A DNA stretch of 64,000 bases from CAZQFV01 sp964592645. GTDB taxonomy: Bacteria > Chloroflexota > Chloroflexia > DTKN01. The stretch's first letter is position 1, and each line of letters opens with the position of its first letter. The notes under the pieces are model-generated. The model did not search any database. It had not been told where the DNA came from and was given only the letters and a program-made list of their open reading frames with translations. Positions 42,070-50,500 of the stretch are shown one piece after another. The position numbers were made by a program, and so were the translations under genes. The stretch is taken from positions 26,149 through 90,148 of the forward strand of contig CAZQFV010000015.1 in the NCBI GenBank assembly GCA_964592645.1, written 5' to 3'.

Positions 42070-42306
42070 TCAGGCCTTTTTGCGGACATAGACCCGGTAC
42101 TCGTCCCCTTCCTTCTCGATCGCCAGGCACTCGTGACCGGTGCTGGCGCACCAGGCCGGCATGTCGCTCTGGATGCCCTTGTCGTCGGCCAGGACCTCCA
42201 GGACCTGTCCGGGGGCCAACTCGCGGATCTTGGCCGCGGTCTGCACGATCGGCATCGGGCAATAGAGGCCGACGCAATCCAGCACAGCATCTGCTTTCAC
42301 TGCCAT
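42070..42306 (-). CDS. tusA: TusA/SirA-family sulfur-carrier protein
   Basis: 78 residues with the TusA signature LDCVGLYCPMPIVQTAAKI; the Cys of CPMP is the persulfide carrier. A two-layer alpha/beta fold with a C-terminal strand (YRVYVRKKA) fits the family. TusA hands persulfide sulfur from cysteine desulfurase or rhodanese to targets. It is the last gene of a minus-strand group with DsrE-like, IscU and IscS-like genes. Confidence 0.93.
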   Translation of the reverse strand: MAVKADAVLDCVGLYCPMPIVQTAAKIRELAPGQVLEVLADDKGIQSDMPAWCASTGHECLAIEKEGDEYRVYVRKKA

Positions 42307-42322
42307 ATATCCTCCCGGTATC

Positions 42323-42808
42323 CTAGATAAAAAGGTTCACCTGGGCGAGGCGCGCCTCTCCCAGGTAGGTGGCGGCCCCGGCGAAGCTGTCCACCTCGGG
42401 GATAAAGTCGTCCTCCGTCAGGCCCATCAGGCCGATGCTGGTGGTGCAGGCCACGAACCGGACGCCCAACTGCTTGGCCTGGCGCACCATCTCCTCCAGG
42501 GGGAGCATGCGCTGCTCCTTCATCAGGCGCTTCATCATCCAGGGCCCCAGGCCCAGAAAGTTGAACTTGGACAGGGGCAGCCGCCGGGCATCGCCGCTGT
42601 TCATCCAGTTCAGCATCCGGCGCATCCAGCCCTGGCCGCCGCGGGCGGCGCCCGGCTTCTTGATCACGTTCAGGCCCCAGAAGGTGAAAAAGATCGTCAC
42701 CTCCATGCCCATGGCCGCGGCGGTATTGGCGATGGTGAAAGCGGCCAGGGCGCGGTCCATCTCGCCGCTGAACAGGACGATGGTCGTCTTCTGGCGCTTC
42801 TCTTCCAT
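42323..42808 (-). CDS. DsrE/DsrF-like sulfur-relay protein
   Basis: 161 residues from ATG 42808 (GGAGGAG upstream); the start overlaps the zinc-ribbon stop as TGATG. It has the DsrE-family pattern TIVLFSGEMDRALAAFTIANTAAAMGMEVTIFFTFWGLN, with a conserved-looking Cys in VACTTSIGLMGLTEDDF. The basic, Trp/Met-rich middle (WMRRMLNWMNSGDARR, LGPWMMKRLMKE) marks the larger DsrE2-type branch often encoded with TusA. Likely exchanges persulfide with the neighbouring TusA. Confidence 0.9.
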   Translation of the reverse strand: MEEKRQKTTIVLFSGEMDRALAAFTIANTAAAMGMEVTIFFTFWGLNVIKKPGAARGGQGWMRRMLNWMNSGDARRLPLSKFNFLGLGPWMMKRLMKEQRMLPLEEMVRQAKQLGVRFVACTTSIGLMGLTEDDFIPEVDSFAGAATYLGEARLAQVNLFI

Positions 42809-43005
42809 CACCGCTCCTCCTGCGCGCAGTGCGGGCAAGCCTCGCCCTCGGCAGGCAGCGGCTGCCCGCAGACGGGGCAGTACTCCACCTTGCTGCCGCA
42901 GGCCTGGCAGAACGGATAGGGCATCTTCAGCGCGTTGTCACAAAAAGGGCAGCGGCATACGCCTCGCTCTTGGGAAACGGGCGATTCCTCATGCGAATAT
43001 CCCAT
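42808..43005 (-). CDS. Small double zinc-ribbon protein
   Basis: 65 residues from ATG 43005, one base after the IscU stop. Cys pairs CRCPFC, CQAC, CPVC and CPHC form two zinc ribbons (CPFC...CQAC and CPVC...CPHC). It is too short for an enzyme; metal delivery, scaffold protection or protein contact are possible. Its tight packing between iscU and the DsrE-like gene (1-base overlap) supports it being real. Confidence 0.8.
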   Translation of the reverse strand: MGYSHEESPVSQERGVCRCPFCDNALKMPYPFCQACGSKVEYCPVCGQPLPAEGEACPHCAQEER

Positions 43006-43006
43006 C

Positions 43007-43396
43007 TTAATCCTCCTGGGCTTTGCCGGCCGCCAGGCGGGCCTCATAGTCGGCGATGGCCGCGGCCAGGGCCTCGGTCCCCAGGTTCGAGCAGTGCATC
43101 TTCTGGGGCGGCAGGCCGCCGAGCTGCTCGGCCACCTGCTGCTTGGTGATGTTCTTGGCCTCCTCCAACGTCCTGCCGACGGCCATCTCGGTGACGATGC
43201 TGGAGACGGCGATGGCCGCCCCGCAGCCAAAGGTCTTGAACTTGACATCGGCAAGCCGCCCGTCGGCCACCTTGATGTAAAAGGTCATCATATCCCCACA
43301 GACGGGGTTGCCCACGGAGCCCACGCCGTCGGCGTCGGGGATCTCTCCCACATTGCGCGGGTGCATAAAGTGGTCCAATACGATATCCGTGTACAT
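43007..43396 (-). CDS. iscU: Iron-sulfur cluster scaffold IscU/NifU N-domain
   Basis: 129 residues from ATG 43396 (GAGGAGG upstream). The three cluster-ligand cysteines are present: NPVCGD (with the conserved Asp), FGCGAAIAVSS and KMHCSNLG. The start YTDIVLDHFMHPRNVGEIPDADG is standard. The LPPVK-type chaperone motif is replaced by GLPPQKMHC, as in NifU-like forms. It accepts sulfur from a cysteine desulfurase and assembles [2Fe-2S]/[4Fe-4S] clusters. Confidence 0.95.
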   Translation of the reverse strand: MYTDIVLDHFMHPRNVGEIPDADGVGSVGNPVCGDMMTFYIKVADGRLADVKFKTFGCGAAIAVSSIVTEMAVGRTLEEAKNITKQQVAEQLGGLPPQKMHCSNLGTEALAAAIADYEARLAAGKAQED

Positions 43397-43414
43397 GATC
43401 CGCCTCCTCGCTGG

Positions 43415-43442
43415 CCTGCCTCTTGATTCCTGCCTCTTGCTA
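43415..43442. repeat. Heptanucleotide tandem repeat between IscS-like and iscU genes
   Basis: On the plus strand: CCTGCCT, CTTGATT, CCTGCCT, CTTGCTA. The last unit overlaps the stop codon of the IscS-like gene. Confidence 0.5.
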
Positions 43443-44609
43443 CTTCCCGGGATAGATCGGCGACATCTGCCGCAGTCGCTCGACGATGGGGGGCAGAACC
43501 TCCAGCACATAGTCGACATCGGCCATGGTGTTGCCCTCGCCCAGCGTCAGGACCAGCGAGCCCTGCGCCAGGGCCGATTCCACGCCGATGGCGGTGAGCA
43601 CATGCGAGGCCTTCAGGGCCCGGGAGGTGCACGTGGAGCCGCTGGAGACCGCTACCCCCTGCATGTTCAGAAAGAGCAGCATGGACTCGCCCTCGATATA
43701 CTCCACCGTCACGCTGACATGGTGGGGCAGCCGCTGGGTGGGGTGGCCGGTGAGGTAGAGGTGCGGGATCTCGCCGGTCAGCCGCCGGATCAGGCGGTCG
43801 CGCAGCGGCAGCAGGTGCTGGGTGCGCCGGTCCATCTCGGCCTGGGCCAGCTCGGCAGCCACGCCCATCCCGACGATGGCCGGCACGTCTTCCAGGCCGG
43901 CCCGCCGGCCGTTCTCCTGGATGCCGCCGTCGATCAGGGGGGCGATCCGCAGCCCCTTGCGTATGTACAGCGCCCCGGCCCCCTTGGGCCCGTAGAACTG
44001 GCTGGCGGAAAGGCTCAGCATGTCTGCGCCCAGTTCGCGCACGTTCACCGGGATGCGCCCCACGGCATCGACGGCATCGCTGAGCAGGGGAACGCCCCGG
44101 CCCTTGAGCAGGCGGGCCACCTCCGCTACCGGCTCGATCGTGCCGATCTCGCCGTTGGCCAGCATCACCGCCACCAGCACCGTGTCGTCGCGCAGCGCCG
44201 CGACCACGGACCGGGGGTCCACCAGCCCGTAGCGGTCCACCGGAACCGTGGTCACCTCGAACCCCAGCTTGCCCATCGTCTCCGCGGCGTGGAGCACCGA
44301 CTGGTGCTCGATCGCCGAAAGGACCAGGTGGTTGCCCTGGCCCTTGCTGCGGGCCAGCGTGGCTATCCCCTTGACCGCCATGTTGTTGGCCTCACTGCCG
44401 CTGGCCGTGAAATAGATCTCCCCGGGCTGGGCGCCGATCAGGGCGGCGACCTTGGCCCGGGCCTCTTCGACCGCCTTGCGCGGCCCATCGCCGTAGCGGT
44501 GCAGGCTCAAGGGGTTGCCCCAGTGCTCGCGCAGGTAGGGCAGCATGGCCTCGATCACTTCGGGCCGGGTGGGCGTTGTCGCTCCATAGTCCAGGTACAC
44601 TTCGCGCAT
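43440..44609 (-). CDS. IscS/NifS-like cysteine desulfurase homologue lacking the PLP lysine
   Basis: 389 residues with clear IscS organisation: LDYGATTPTRPEVIEAM start, GSEANN (about 71-76), His102 in AIEHQSVL, and the persulfide Cys327 in SSGSTCTSRAL. But the Schiff-base site, normally HK before (F/Y)YGPKG, reads SASQFYGPKG: Ser203 and Gln204 replace His-Lys. The Gln usually near the PLP (DAxQ) is Asp181 (SDAVDAVG). Lysine-less IscS has been described in Archaeoglobus, paired with IscU as here. It may work with an unusual external Lys, act as a sulfur relay, or be inactive. Confidence 0.88.
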   Translation of the reverse strand: MREVYLDYGATTPTRPEVIEAMLPYLREHWGNPLSLHRYGDGPRKAVEEARAKVAALIGAQPGEIYFTASGSEANNMAVKGIATLARSKGQGNHLVLSAIEHQSVLHAAETMGKLGFEVTTVPVDRYGLVDPRSVVAALRDDTVLVAVMLANGEIGTIEPVAEVARLLKGRGVPLLSDAVDAVGRIPVNVRELGADMLSLSASQFYGPKGAGALYIRKGLRIAPLIDGGIQENGRRAGLEDVPAIVGMGVAAELAQAEMDRRTQHLLPLRDRLIRRLTGEIPHLYLTGHPTQRLPHHVSVTVEYIEGESMLLFLNMQGVAVSSGSTCTSRALKASHVLTAIGVESALAQGSLVLTLGEGNTMADVDYVLEVLPPIVERLRQMSPIYPGK

Positions 44610-44648
44610 CGCTCTCTCCTTTGGCGCAGCGGCACAACTGCGGCGCGG

Positions 44649-45779
44649 CTACATGCCCAGCTCGGCCCGCGCGCGCACGTAGCGCAGCAAGCTCTCCCGG
44701 CTGATCAGCCCCAGGAGCTGCCCGTTCTCTTCCACCGGCATCTGATTGACATTGCGCTCATCCATCCGCCGGAGCACCGTCCAGCCGTCCTCCTCCGGGC
44801 GCGCGGCGACCAACTGCGCGTAGGGCACCATGATCTCGCCGATCGGGGTAAAGGGCCAGGCCGTGCGGTCCAGCGCGCGAACGTTGTGGACGGTGACCAG
44901 ACCGGACAGGCGCCCCTCGTCGGTCACCAGGAAACAGCGCCCGCCCTGGCGCAGAACGTACTGATCGACCAGGTCGGACACGCTCATGGCGCGGGGGATG
45001 CGCAGGCAATCCTGGGTCATCAGTTCGGACACCCGGACGCCGCGGAGCATCTCCTGGAGGATCGTCTGCTGGTAGGTCTGGGAAGCGGCGTTGTCCATGA
45101 ACCAGCCGATAAAGACGAGCCAGAGGCCGCCCAGGTCGGGCTGGCCGGCGCGCCAAGAGAGATAGATCATCACCAGGCCGCCGCCGATGATCAGGAAGGA
45201 GACGATGCGGCCGGCCATGGCGGCGATGCCGGTCGCCCGGCGATAGTTCTTGCTCAGCTTCCAGAGGATGGCCCGCAGGACCCGCCCCCCGTCCAGGGGC
45301 AGGCCGGGGAGCAGGTTGAAGACGGCCAAGCCGCCGTTGACCAGCGCCAGCCGGCCCAGGAAGGCGCCGCCCAGCGCGCTCGCCGGCGCCAGCAGCAGCG
45401 CCCCGACCCCAAAGACCAGCGCCAACACCAGGCTGGTGGCCGGCCCCACCCCGGCCATCAGGGCCTCTTTCCCCGGCTGATCGGCCTCGCGCTCGATGCC
45501 GGCGACGCCGCCAAAGAGAAAGAGGGTGATGTCGCGGACCGGCGTGCCCTGCGATCGCGCCACCAGGCTGTGGGCCAGCTCATGGGCCAGCACCGAGCCA
45601 AAGAAGAGCAGGCTGCCCAGGATACCCAGCAACCAGTACAAGGCGGCCCCGGAACCGGGGTACAGGCCTCGGAACTCGTAGGCCAGGGAAAAGGTCACCA
45701 GGGCAAAGATCAGGAACCAGGTGTAGTTGATGCGAACCGGGATGCCGAACAGTTTCCCCAGTTTGAAAGACGTCCGCAT
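44649..45779 (-). CDS. Site-2-protease-like M50 zinc metalloprotease with CBS pair
   Basis: 376 residues from ATG 45779 (GAGGAGG upstream). Six or so membrane helices carry the zinc motif HELAHS and the third ligand in NLLPGLPLDGGRVLRA. The C-terminal part (about 245-370) is a CBS-domain pair (VSELMTQDCLRIPRAMS, GEIMVPYAQLV, NQMPVEENGQLLGLISRESL), which usually senses adenine nucleotides. It cuts membrane-embedded substrates. It lies between the CstR-like gene and the IscS-like gene, so it may release a membrane regulator in response to redox or sulfur stress. Confidence 0.93.
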   Translation of the reverse strand: MRTSFKLGKLFGIPVRINYTWFLIFALVTFSLAYEFRGLYPGSGAALYWLLGILGSLLFFGSVLAHELAHSLVARSQGTPVRDITLFLFGGVAGIEREADQPGKEALMAGVGPATSLVLALVFGVGALLLAPASALGGAFLGRLALVNGGLAVFNLLPGLPLDGGRVLRAILWKLSKNYRRATGIAAMAGRIVSFLIIGGGLVMIYLSWRAGQPDLGGLWLVFIGWFMDNAASQTYQQTILQEMLRGVRVSELMTQDCLRIPRAMSVSDLVDQYVLRQGGRCFLVTDEGRLSGLVTVHNVRALDRTAWPFTPIGEIMVPYAQLVAARPEEDGWTVLRRMDERNVNQMPVEENGQLLGLISRESLLRYVRARAELGM

Positions 45780-45790
45780 AATCGCCTCCT

Positions 45791-46093
45791 CTATGAGTAT
45801 TTGAGCGCCAGGGCCAGGGCGCTCTTGAGCTGCTCCAGCGGCTGGCCGGCGACGGCCTGCCCGCCGCCCGTACATCCTTCCACGTATCCCTCCAGCAGCT
45901 TGACAGTCACCTGGTTGAGGGCCGACTTGACCGCCGACACCTGCAGGAGCAGGCTCTGGCAGTCGCGCCCCTCCTCCAACATGCGGCTGATGGCCCGGAC
46001 ATGGCCCTCCAGCCGGCTCAGCCGGGCCCGCAGATCGCTCACCTGCTCCGCCGCCAGACAACTCCCGTTCATACAGAACCTTGTCGTATCCAT
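45791..46093 (-). CDS. CsoR/CstR-family repressor (probable persulfide sensor)
   Basis: 100 residues from ATG 46093 (GGAGAGG upstream). The all-helical DUF156 fold shows RLEGHVRAISRMLEEGRDCQSLLLQVSAVKSALN. The family ligands fall at Cys45, Tyr70 and Cys74: the 29-residue Cys-Cys spacing is kept, but the copper-binding His is Tyr. Two Cys without His is the CstR (persulfide/sulfite-sensing) pattern rather than CsoR. The operon encodes TusA, DsrE-like, IscS-like and IscU, which fits a sulfur sensor. It would bind the G/C palindrome just upstream. Extra Cys7 and Cys12 lie in the N-terminal tail. Confidence 0.9.
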   Translation of the reverse strand: MDTTRFCMNGSCLAAEQVSDLRARLSRLEGHVRAISRMLEEGRDCQSLLLQVSAVKSALNQVTVKLLEGYVEGCTGGGQAVAGQPLEQLKSALALALKYS

Positions 46094-46135
46094 CGGACCT
46101 CTCCAAGCAACACATTTTTCCCGCCACTCATCCCT

Positions 46136-46160
46136 ATCCCCCCCTGGGGGATGTATTATA
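46136..46160 (-). promoter_or_regulatory. Promoter and CsoR/CstR-type operator
   Basis: TATAAT on the minus strand (46160-46155) as an extended -10 (TGGTATAAT), with a poor -35. Next to it, over the predicted start, lies ATCCCCCCCTGGGGGAT (46136-46152), the C-tract/G-tract palindrome typical of CsoR-family operators. Confidence 0.75.
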
Positions 46161-46248
46161 CCACAAGTCGGCGAAACTGCTGTGAGCTTGGTCACGGGTC
46201 GGGCGCGGAGCCGACGGGGGAACGGCAGAGGAGAAAAGGGAAAAAGCT

Positions 46249-47097
46249 TTATAGAAACTCGGTCTCTTTGTAGCGCCGCTTCCATTCCTCCTTCACGACC
46301 ACCGTCTGTCCCAGCTCGCTGGCCATGAACTCTTTCAAAAGCCGGTTGAACTTGCTGGGCTCATCCAGGAAGGGGAAATGGCGGCATCCCGAGAGGATAA
46401 CGACCTGGGCCGTGGCCACCGGTCCATCGACAAAAAGGGCCGTCTGCTGCGGGTCGACGAACTCGTCCTTTTCGCCGTAGACGACCAGGGTGTGGGTATA
46501 GAGGTTGCCCAACCTGGGCCGCAGGTCGAGGCTCAGCATATTCTCCACGCTCTGCTGGACGGCGTTCTCGTCCAGCCGCTCCGTGTCCTCGACGATCTCT
46601 TCGTACATCTGCGACCAATCGGCGGACGACTTTTTCAGGGCGCGCATCCACAGCCCCACCAGCGCCTTGGGGCCGGCCACCAACCGGGAGAAGGGGTTGC
46701 GCACCACTTTCAGCGAACCGGACAGGCTGTCCCCATAGACCGGCGTATCGACGAGCACCAGCTTGTCCACCCGCTGGGGAAGCTCCAACGTGGTGCGCAG
46801 GGCGACAACGCCGCCCAGGGCATGGCCCACCAACGAGACCTTGGCGATGCCCAGCCCGTCCAGGAAGTCGCTCACCTGGCGAACGTAGTCGTCGATGCGA
46901 TAGCGATTGCCCGGCTTGTCCGAATCGCCAAAGCCCCAGAAATCCAGGGCGTACGTGCGGTAGACATCCGCCAGGGATTCCATCGTCGGCATCCAGTAGC
47001 GCCACGAGCCCAGCCAGCCGTGGAGCAGGAGGACCGGCTTCCCGCGGCCAAAGACCTCATAGTGGACAATGCCCGAGTCCAAAAGGATGGCGCTCAT
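46249..47097 (-). CDS. Alpha/beta-hydrolase-fold protein with altered nucleophile
   Basis: 282 residues from ATG 47097. The fold is clear: oxyanion-hole region LLLHGWLGSWRYW, DFWGFGDSD, acid in GEKDEFVD, and His in SGCRHFPFLDEP. The nucleophile elbow, normally GHSxGG, reads GHALGG with Ala93 (codon GCC) in place of Ser. It may be a non-hydrolytic member of the superfamily or have lost activity. It is the last gene of the signalling unit, 22 bases after the single-domain response regulator. Confidence 0.85.
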   Translation of the reverse strand: MSAILLDSGIVHYEVFGRGKPVLLLHGWLGSWRYWMPTMESLADVYRTYALDFWGFGDSDKPGNRYRIDDYVRQVSDFLDGLGIAKVSLVGHALGGVVALRTTLELPQRVDKLVLVDTPVYGDSLSGSLKVVRNPFSRLVAGPKALVGLWMRALKKSSADWSQMYEEIVEDTERLDENAVQQSVENMLSLDLRPRLGNLYTHTLVVYGEKDEFVDPQQTALFVDGPVATAQVVILSGCRHFPFLDEPSKFNRLLKEFMASELGQTVVVKEEWKRRYKETEFL

Positions 47098-47119
47098 GGC
47101 CCTACCCGGATACGCAACC

Positions 47120-47500
47120 TCACCCGCGCCGCGGCGCGAGCAGCTTCCGCACCTTGGCAATCAGTTCTTCCGGGGCGAAGGGCTTCAGGATATAGTCCGC
47201 CGCCCCGGCGCTGATCCCTTCCTCGATCTCCTGGCGCTGCCCCTTGGCCGAGAGAAAGATCACCGGCACATCCCGGAGCTCGGGGATCTCCTTCAGCTTG
47301 CGGCAGGCCTCGTAGCCGTTCAGGCGCGGCATCTTGATGTCCAGAACGATCAGGTCCGGGTGAAACTGCTGCGCCTTCTCCACGGCTTCGAGGCCGTTTC
47401 GCGCCTCGATGACCTCGAATCCCCCCACGGTGCGCAGGCTGAACGCCGTCATGAACAGCACGTCGGGTTCATCATCGGCAACAAGGATCTTTTTGCTCAT
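47120..47500 (-). CDS. Single-domain response regulator
   Basis: 126 residues, receiver domain only: acidic pair in ADDEPD, phospho-acceptor Asp in LIVLDIKMP, and Lys in YILKPFAPEE. It has no output domain, like CheY or phosphorelay intermediates. Its start overlaps the end of the giant hybrid kinase by 4 bases, so the two are coupled and the kinase is the likely phosphodonor. Confidence 0.93.
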   Translation of the reverse strand: MSKKILVADDEPDVLFMTAFSLRTVGGFEVIEARNGLEAVEKAQQFHPDLIVLDIKMPRLNGYEACRKLKEIPELRDVPVIFLSAKGQRQEIEEGISAGAADYILKPFAPEELIAKVRKLLAPRRG

Positions 47501-50500
47501 TCTTTAGCGGCCTCCGTCTTTTTGCTCAGCACCAATCCAATCTCCCGCACCAGATCCTCCGCCGGGAAGGGTTTGGTCAGGAACCCTTCCGCTCCCATGC
47601 CCAGGATCTGCACGCGGTCCTTCTCCCTATCCACCGAGCTGGCGGTGATGACGATGATCGGGATGTCGCGCGTGTCCTCGCGCAGCTTCAGCCGCGTGAT
47701 GACCTCGCGCCCATCCAGCTTGGGCATGCGCAGATCCAGGAGGATCAGGTCCGGGGCAGACTGGACGACCAAGTTCAGGACCGCCTCGCCATCCCCGGCC
47801 TCGCGGACGGCAAAGCCCTTTTCCGTCAGCACGCGCCGCAGCCAACCGACGATATCGGGATCGTCGTCCGCCACCAAAACCGTCCCGACCGGTTTCTGCA
47901 TCTGCTGCAGCACCCGCTCCACGGTTGCCAGCAGTTCGGGCTCTTCCAGCGGCTTGGGCAAGAAGTCGATGGCCCCCATGGCCATCAGGTTCTCTTTCTC
48001 GGCGACGATCGAGATGATCACCACGGGGATATCGGCCGTCTGCTTGTCCCCCTTGAGCTTCTCCAGGACCTCGGCGCCGTCCATCCCGGCCATCAGCAGG
48101 TCGAGGGTGATCAGGTCGGGGTGCTCGCGGCGGGCCACCTGCAGGGCCTCCTCGCCGCGCCGCGCCGTGTACACCTCGTACCCGGCGCGCTCCAACTGGT
48201 AGCGCAGCAGGTCGACGATGTTGGGCTCATCGTCCACCACCAGGATGCGAGATTTTCGTTCGGTCGGCGGCCGGCCCGCCAATTCCGCCATGCCGTTAGA
48301 AGCGGGCTGCTCCTCTTGCTGCGCCGACGCCTCCTGCAGCGGCAGGGTAAAGAAAAAGGTGCTGCCCACGTCCACCTCGCTCTCCACCCACATCTGCCCC
48401 CCGTGCAGCTCGATGAACGACTTGGAGATAGCCAGCCCCAGCCCGGTCCCGCCCACCTCGTCGCGCAACGGGTTGTCGGCGCGGAAGAAACGGGTGAAGA
48501 GCTTCTTCAGGTCTTCCTTGGAGATGCCCACCCCGCTGTCGGCGACGCTGATCTGGACAAAGCCGTCCGTGCAGCCGGCCACGACCGCAATGCGGCCGCC
48601 CTCCCGGGTGTACTTGTAGGCGTTGCTGACCAGGTTGTTGAGCACCTGCACGATGCGCTTGCGGTCTGCCTGGACCGGCGGCAGGTCCGGGGCCACCTGG
48701 ACCTCCAGGCGCAGGTGTTTGCGCTCGATCTCGGCCCGCGCCGACTCGGTCACCTCCTCCACCACCTCCAGGATCGAGATGGGCTCGGGGTTGAGGACGA
48801 TGCGCCCGGTCTCGATGCGCGAGATATCCAGGAGGTCGTTGATCAGATCCACCAGGCGGTTCGAGTTGGAGCGCACCACCTCCAGGAAGGAGCGCTGCAT
48901 CGGGCTGATCTCGCCGACCGAGCCCAGGAGGATCAGATCGACGTACCCCTTGATGGAGGTCAGCGGCGTGCGCAGCTCGTGGGAGACGGTGGAGATGAAC
49001 TCGCTCTTGGCGCGGTCGGCCTCGACCTCCCGGGTGATGTCGCGCAGGACATAGACCCGCCCCAGGATCTCCCCCGAGTCCATCACCACCGGCGTGGAGT
49101 GGACGTTGATGTAGCGGTCCAGCAGTTCAAAACGCCGCGCATCCTGGGACAGGATGCCGCCGGCCAGGAACAGGCCGGGCAACTCGGCGGTGGTGCGTCC
49201 CTCCAGTTCCTCGCGGGCCATCCCCAAGATCTGCTGCGCCGCCGGGTTGGCCATCAGGATGCGGTTGGCGCGGTCCACCACGATCACGCCGTCGGCGATG
49301 GACTGCAGGATGGAGCGGACCTTGGAAGCCTCCTCCTGCTGAGAAGTGAGCATATCGGAGAGGCGCAGGGCCTGGTCGTTGATGTAGGCATACAGTTCGG
49401 CGTTGTGGATGGCCGTGGCCACCTCGCCGCCCAGCGTAGCCAGGAGGCGCATCTGGTCGTCGTCGAAGAACCCGCTCTGGGAGTGCGTGAGCAGGATGAC
49501 GCCGACGACCTCCTCCGCCGAGACCAGCGGCACCGCGGCCACGGAGCGCGTCCCGCTGGGCAACGGCGGCAGGCCGGCAGTCCGCGGATCATGTTGTGCG
49601 TCCTCGATACGCAGGGTCTGATGTTCCTCCAGTACTTCCCGCAGCGCCGAAGCCGCGCTCAATGCCACCACCTGGTGGCCGGGGCGCAGGACATTGCCCT
49701 CGTCGAGCATGGCGCGGCAGACCAGATCGTTCGTGCCCGGTTCGCGCAGCAGGACCATCCCCAGGGAACGGCCGGTGGCCATAGAGGCCAGGTCGATCGT
49801 CTTCAGGAGGATCTCGTCCAGGTCGAGGGAGCTGGAGAGTTCGGTCGTAATGGTATGCAACGCCTCCAGGCGGTTCTTCTCGTCCTGCAACTGCTGGGTG
49901 CGGGCCTCGACCATCTTCTCCAGTTCCTCGGTGAAGCGGCGGATCTCGGCAAAGAGGCGCGCATTGTCGATGGCGATGGAGGCCTGCGTCAGGAACGTCT
50001 GCAAAACCTCGATGTCGTCCTGGGTGATGGTGGAGCGAAACTCCTTGGCATAGCCGGCCTCGATCAGGCCGATGGCCTTGCCGCGCGCCACCAGGGGGGC
50101 GTAGACCCGCACCAGGTTGGCGTGGCCGAACTTCTCGAACATCTCGCGGTCGAAACGGTCGTCCCAGCCGTCGATCACCTCGGTCTTGCCGCTGCGGACG
50201 ATATCGGCCATGATATCGCTGCTGTCCAGCGGCTTGTGCGAGTCGGCGATCTGCTCCGGGGCCACCCCCACCCCCTGCACAGCACGGACCTCGTTGGCCT
50301 CCTCGTCCACCAGGGAGATCACGGCGTAGGAGAAGCCGATGGTCGCCGTCACCGCGTCGAGCACCGTGGCGATCACGGCGTCGACCTCCAACGTTCCGGA
50401 GACGGCCTGGCTGACCTCCTGCAGTGCTCCAAGCTGGATCAGGCGGGTCTCCAGCTCGGTCCGCGAGGTCTCCAGGTCGCTGAAGAGGCGGGCGTTCTGC

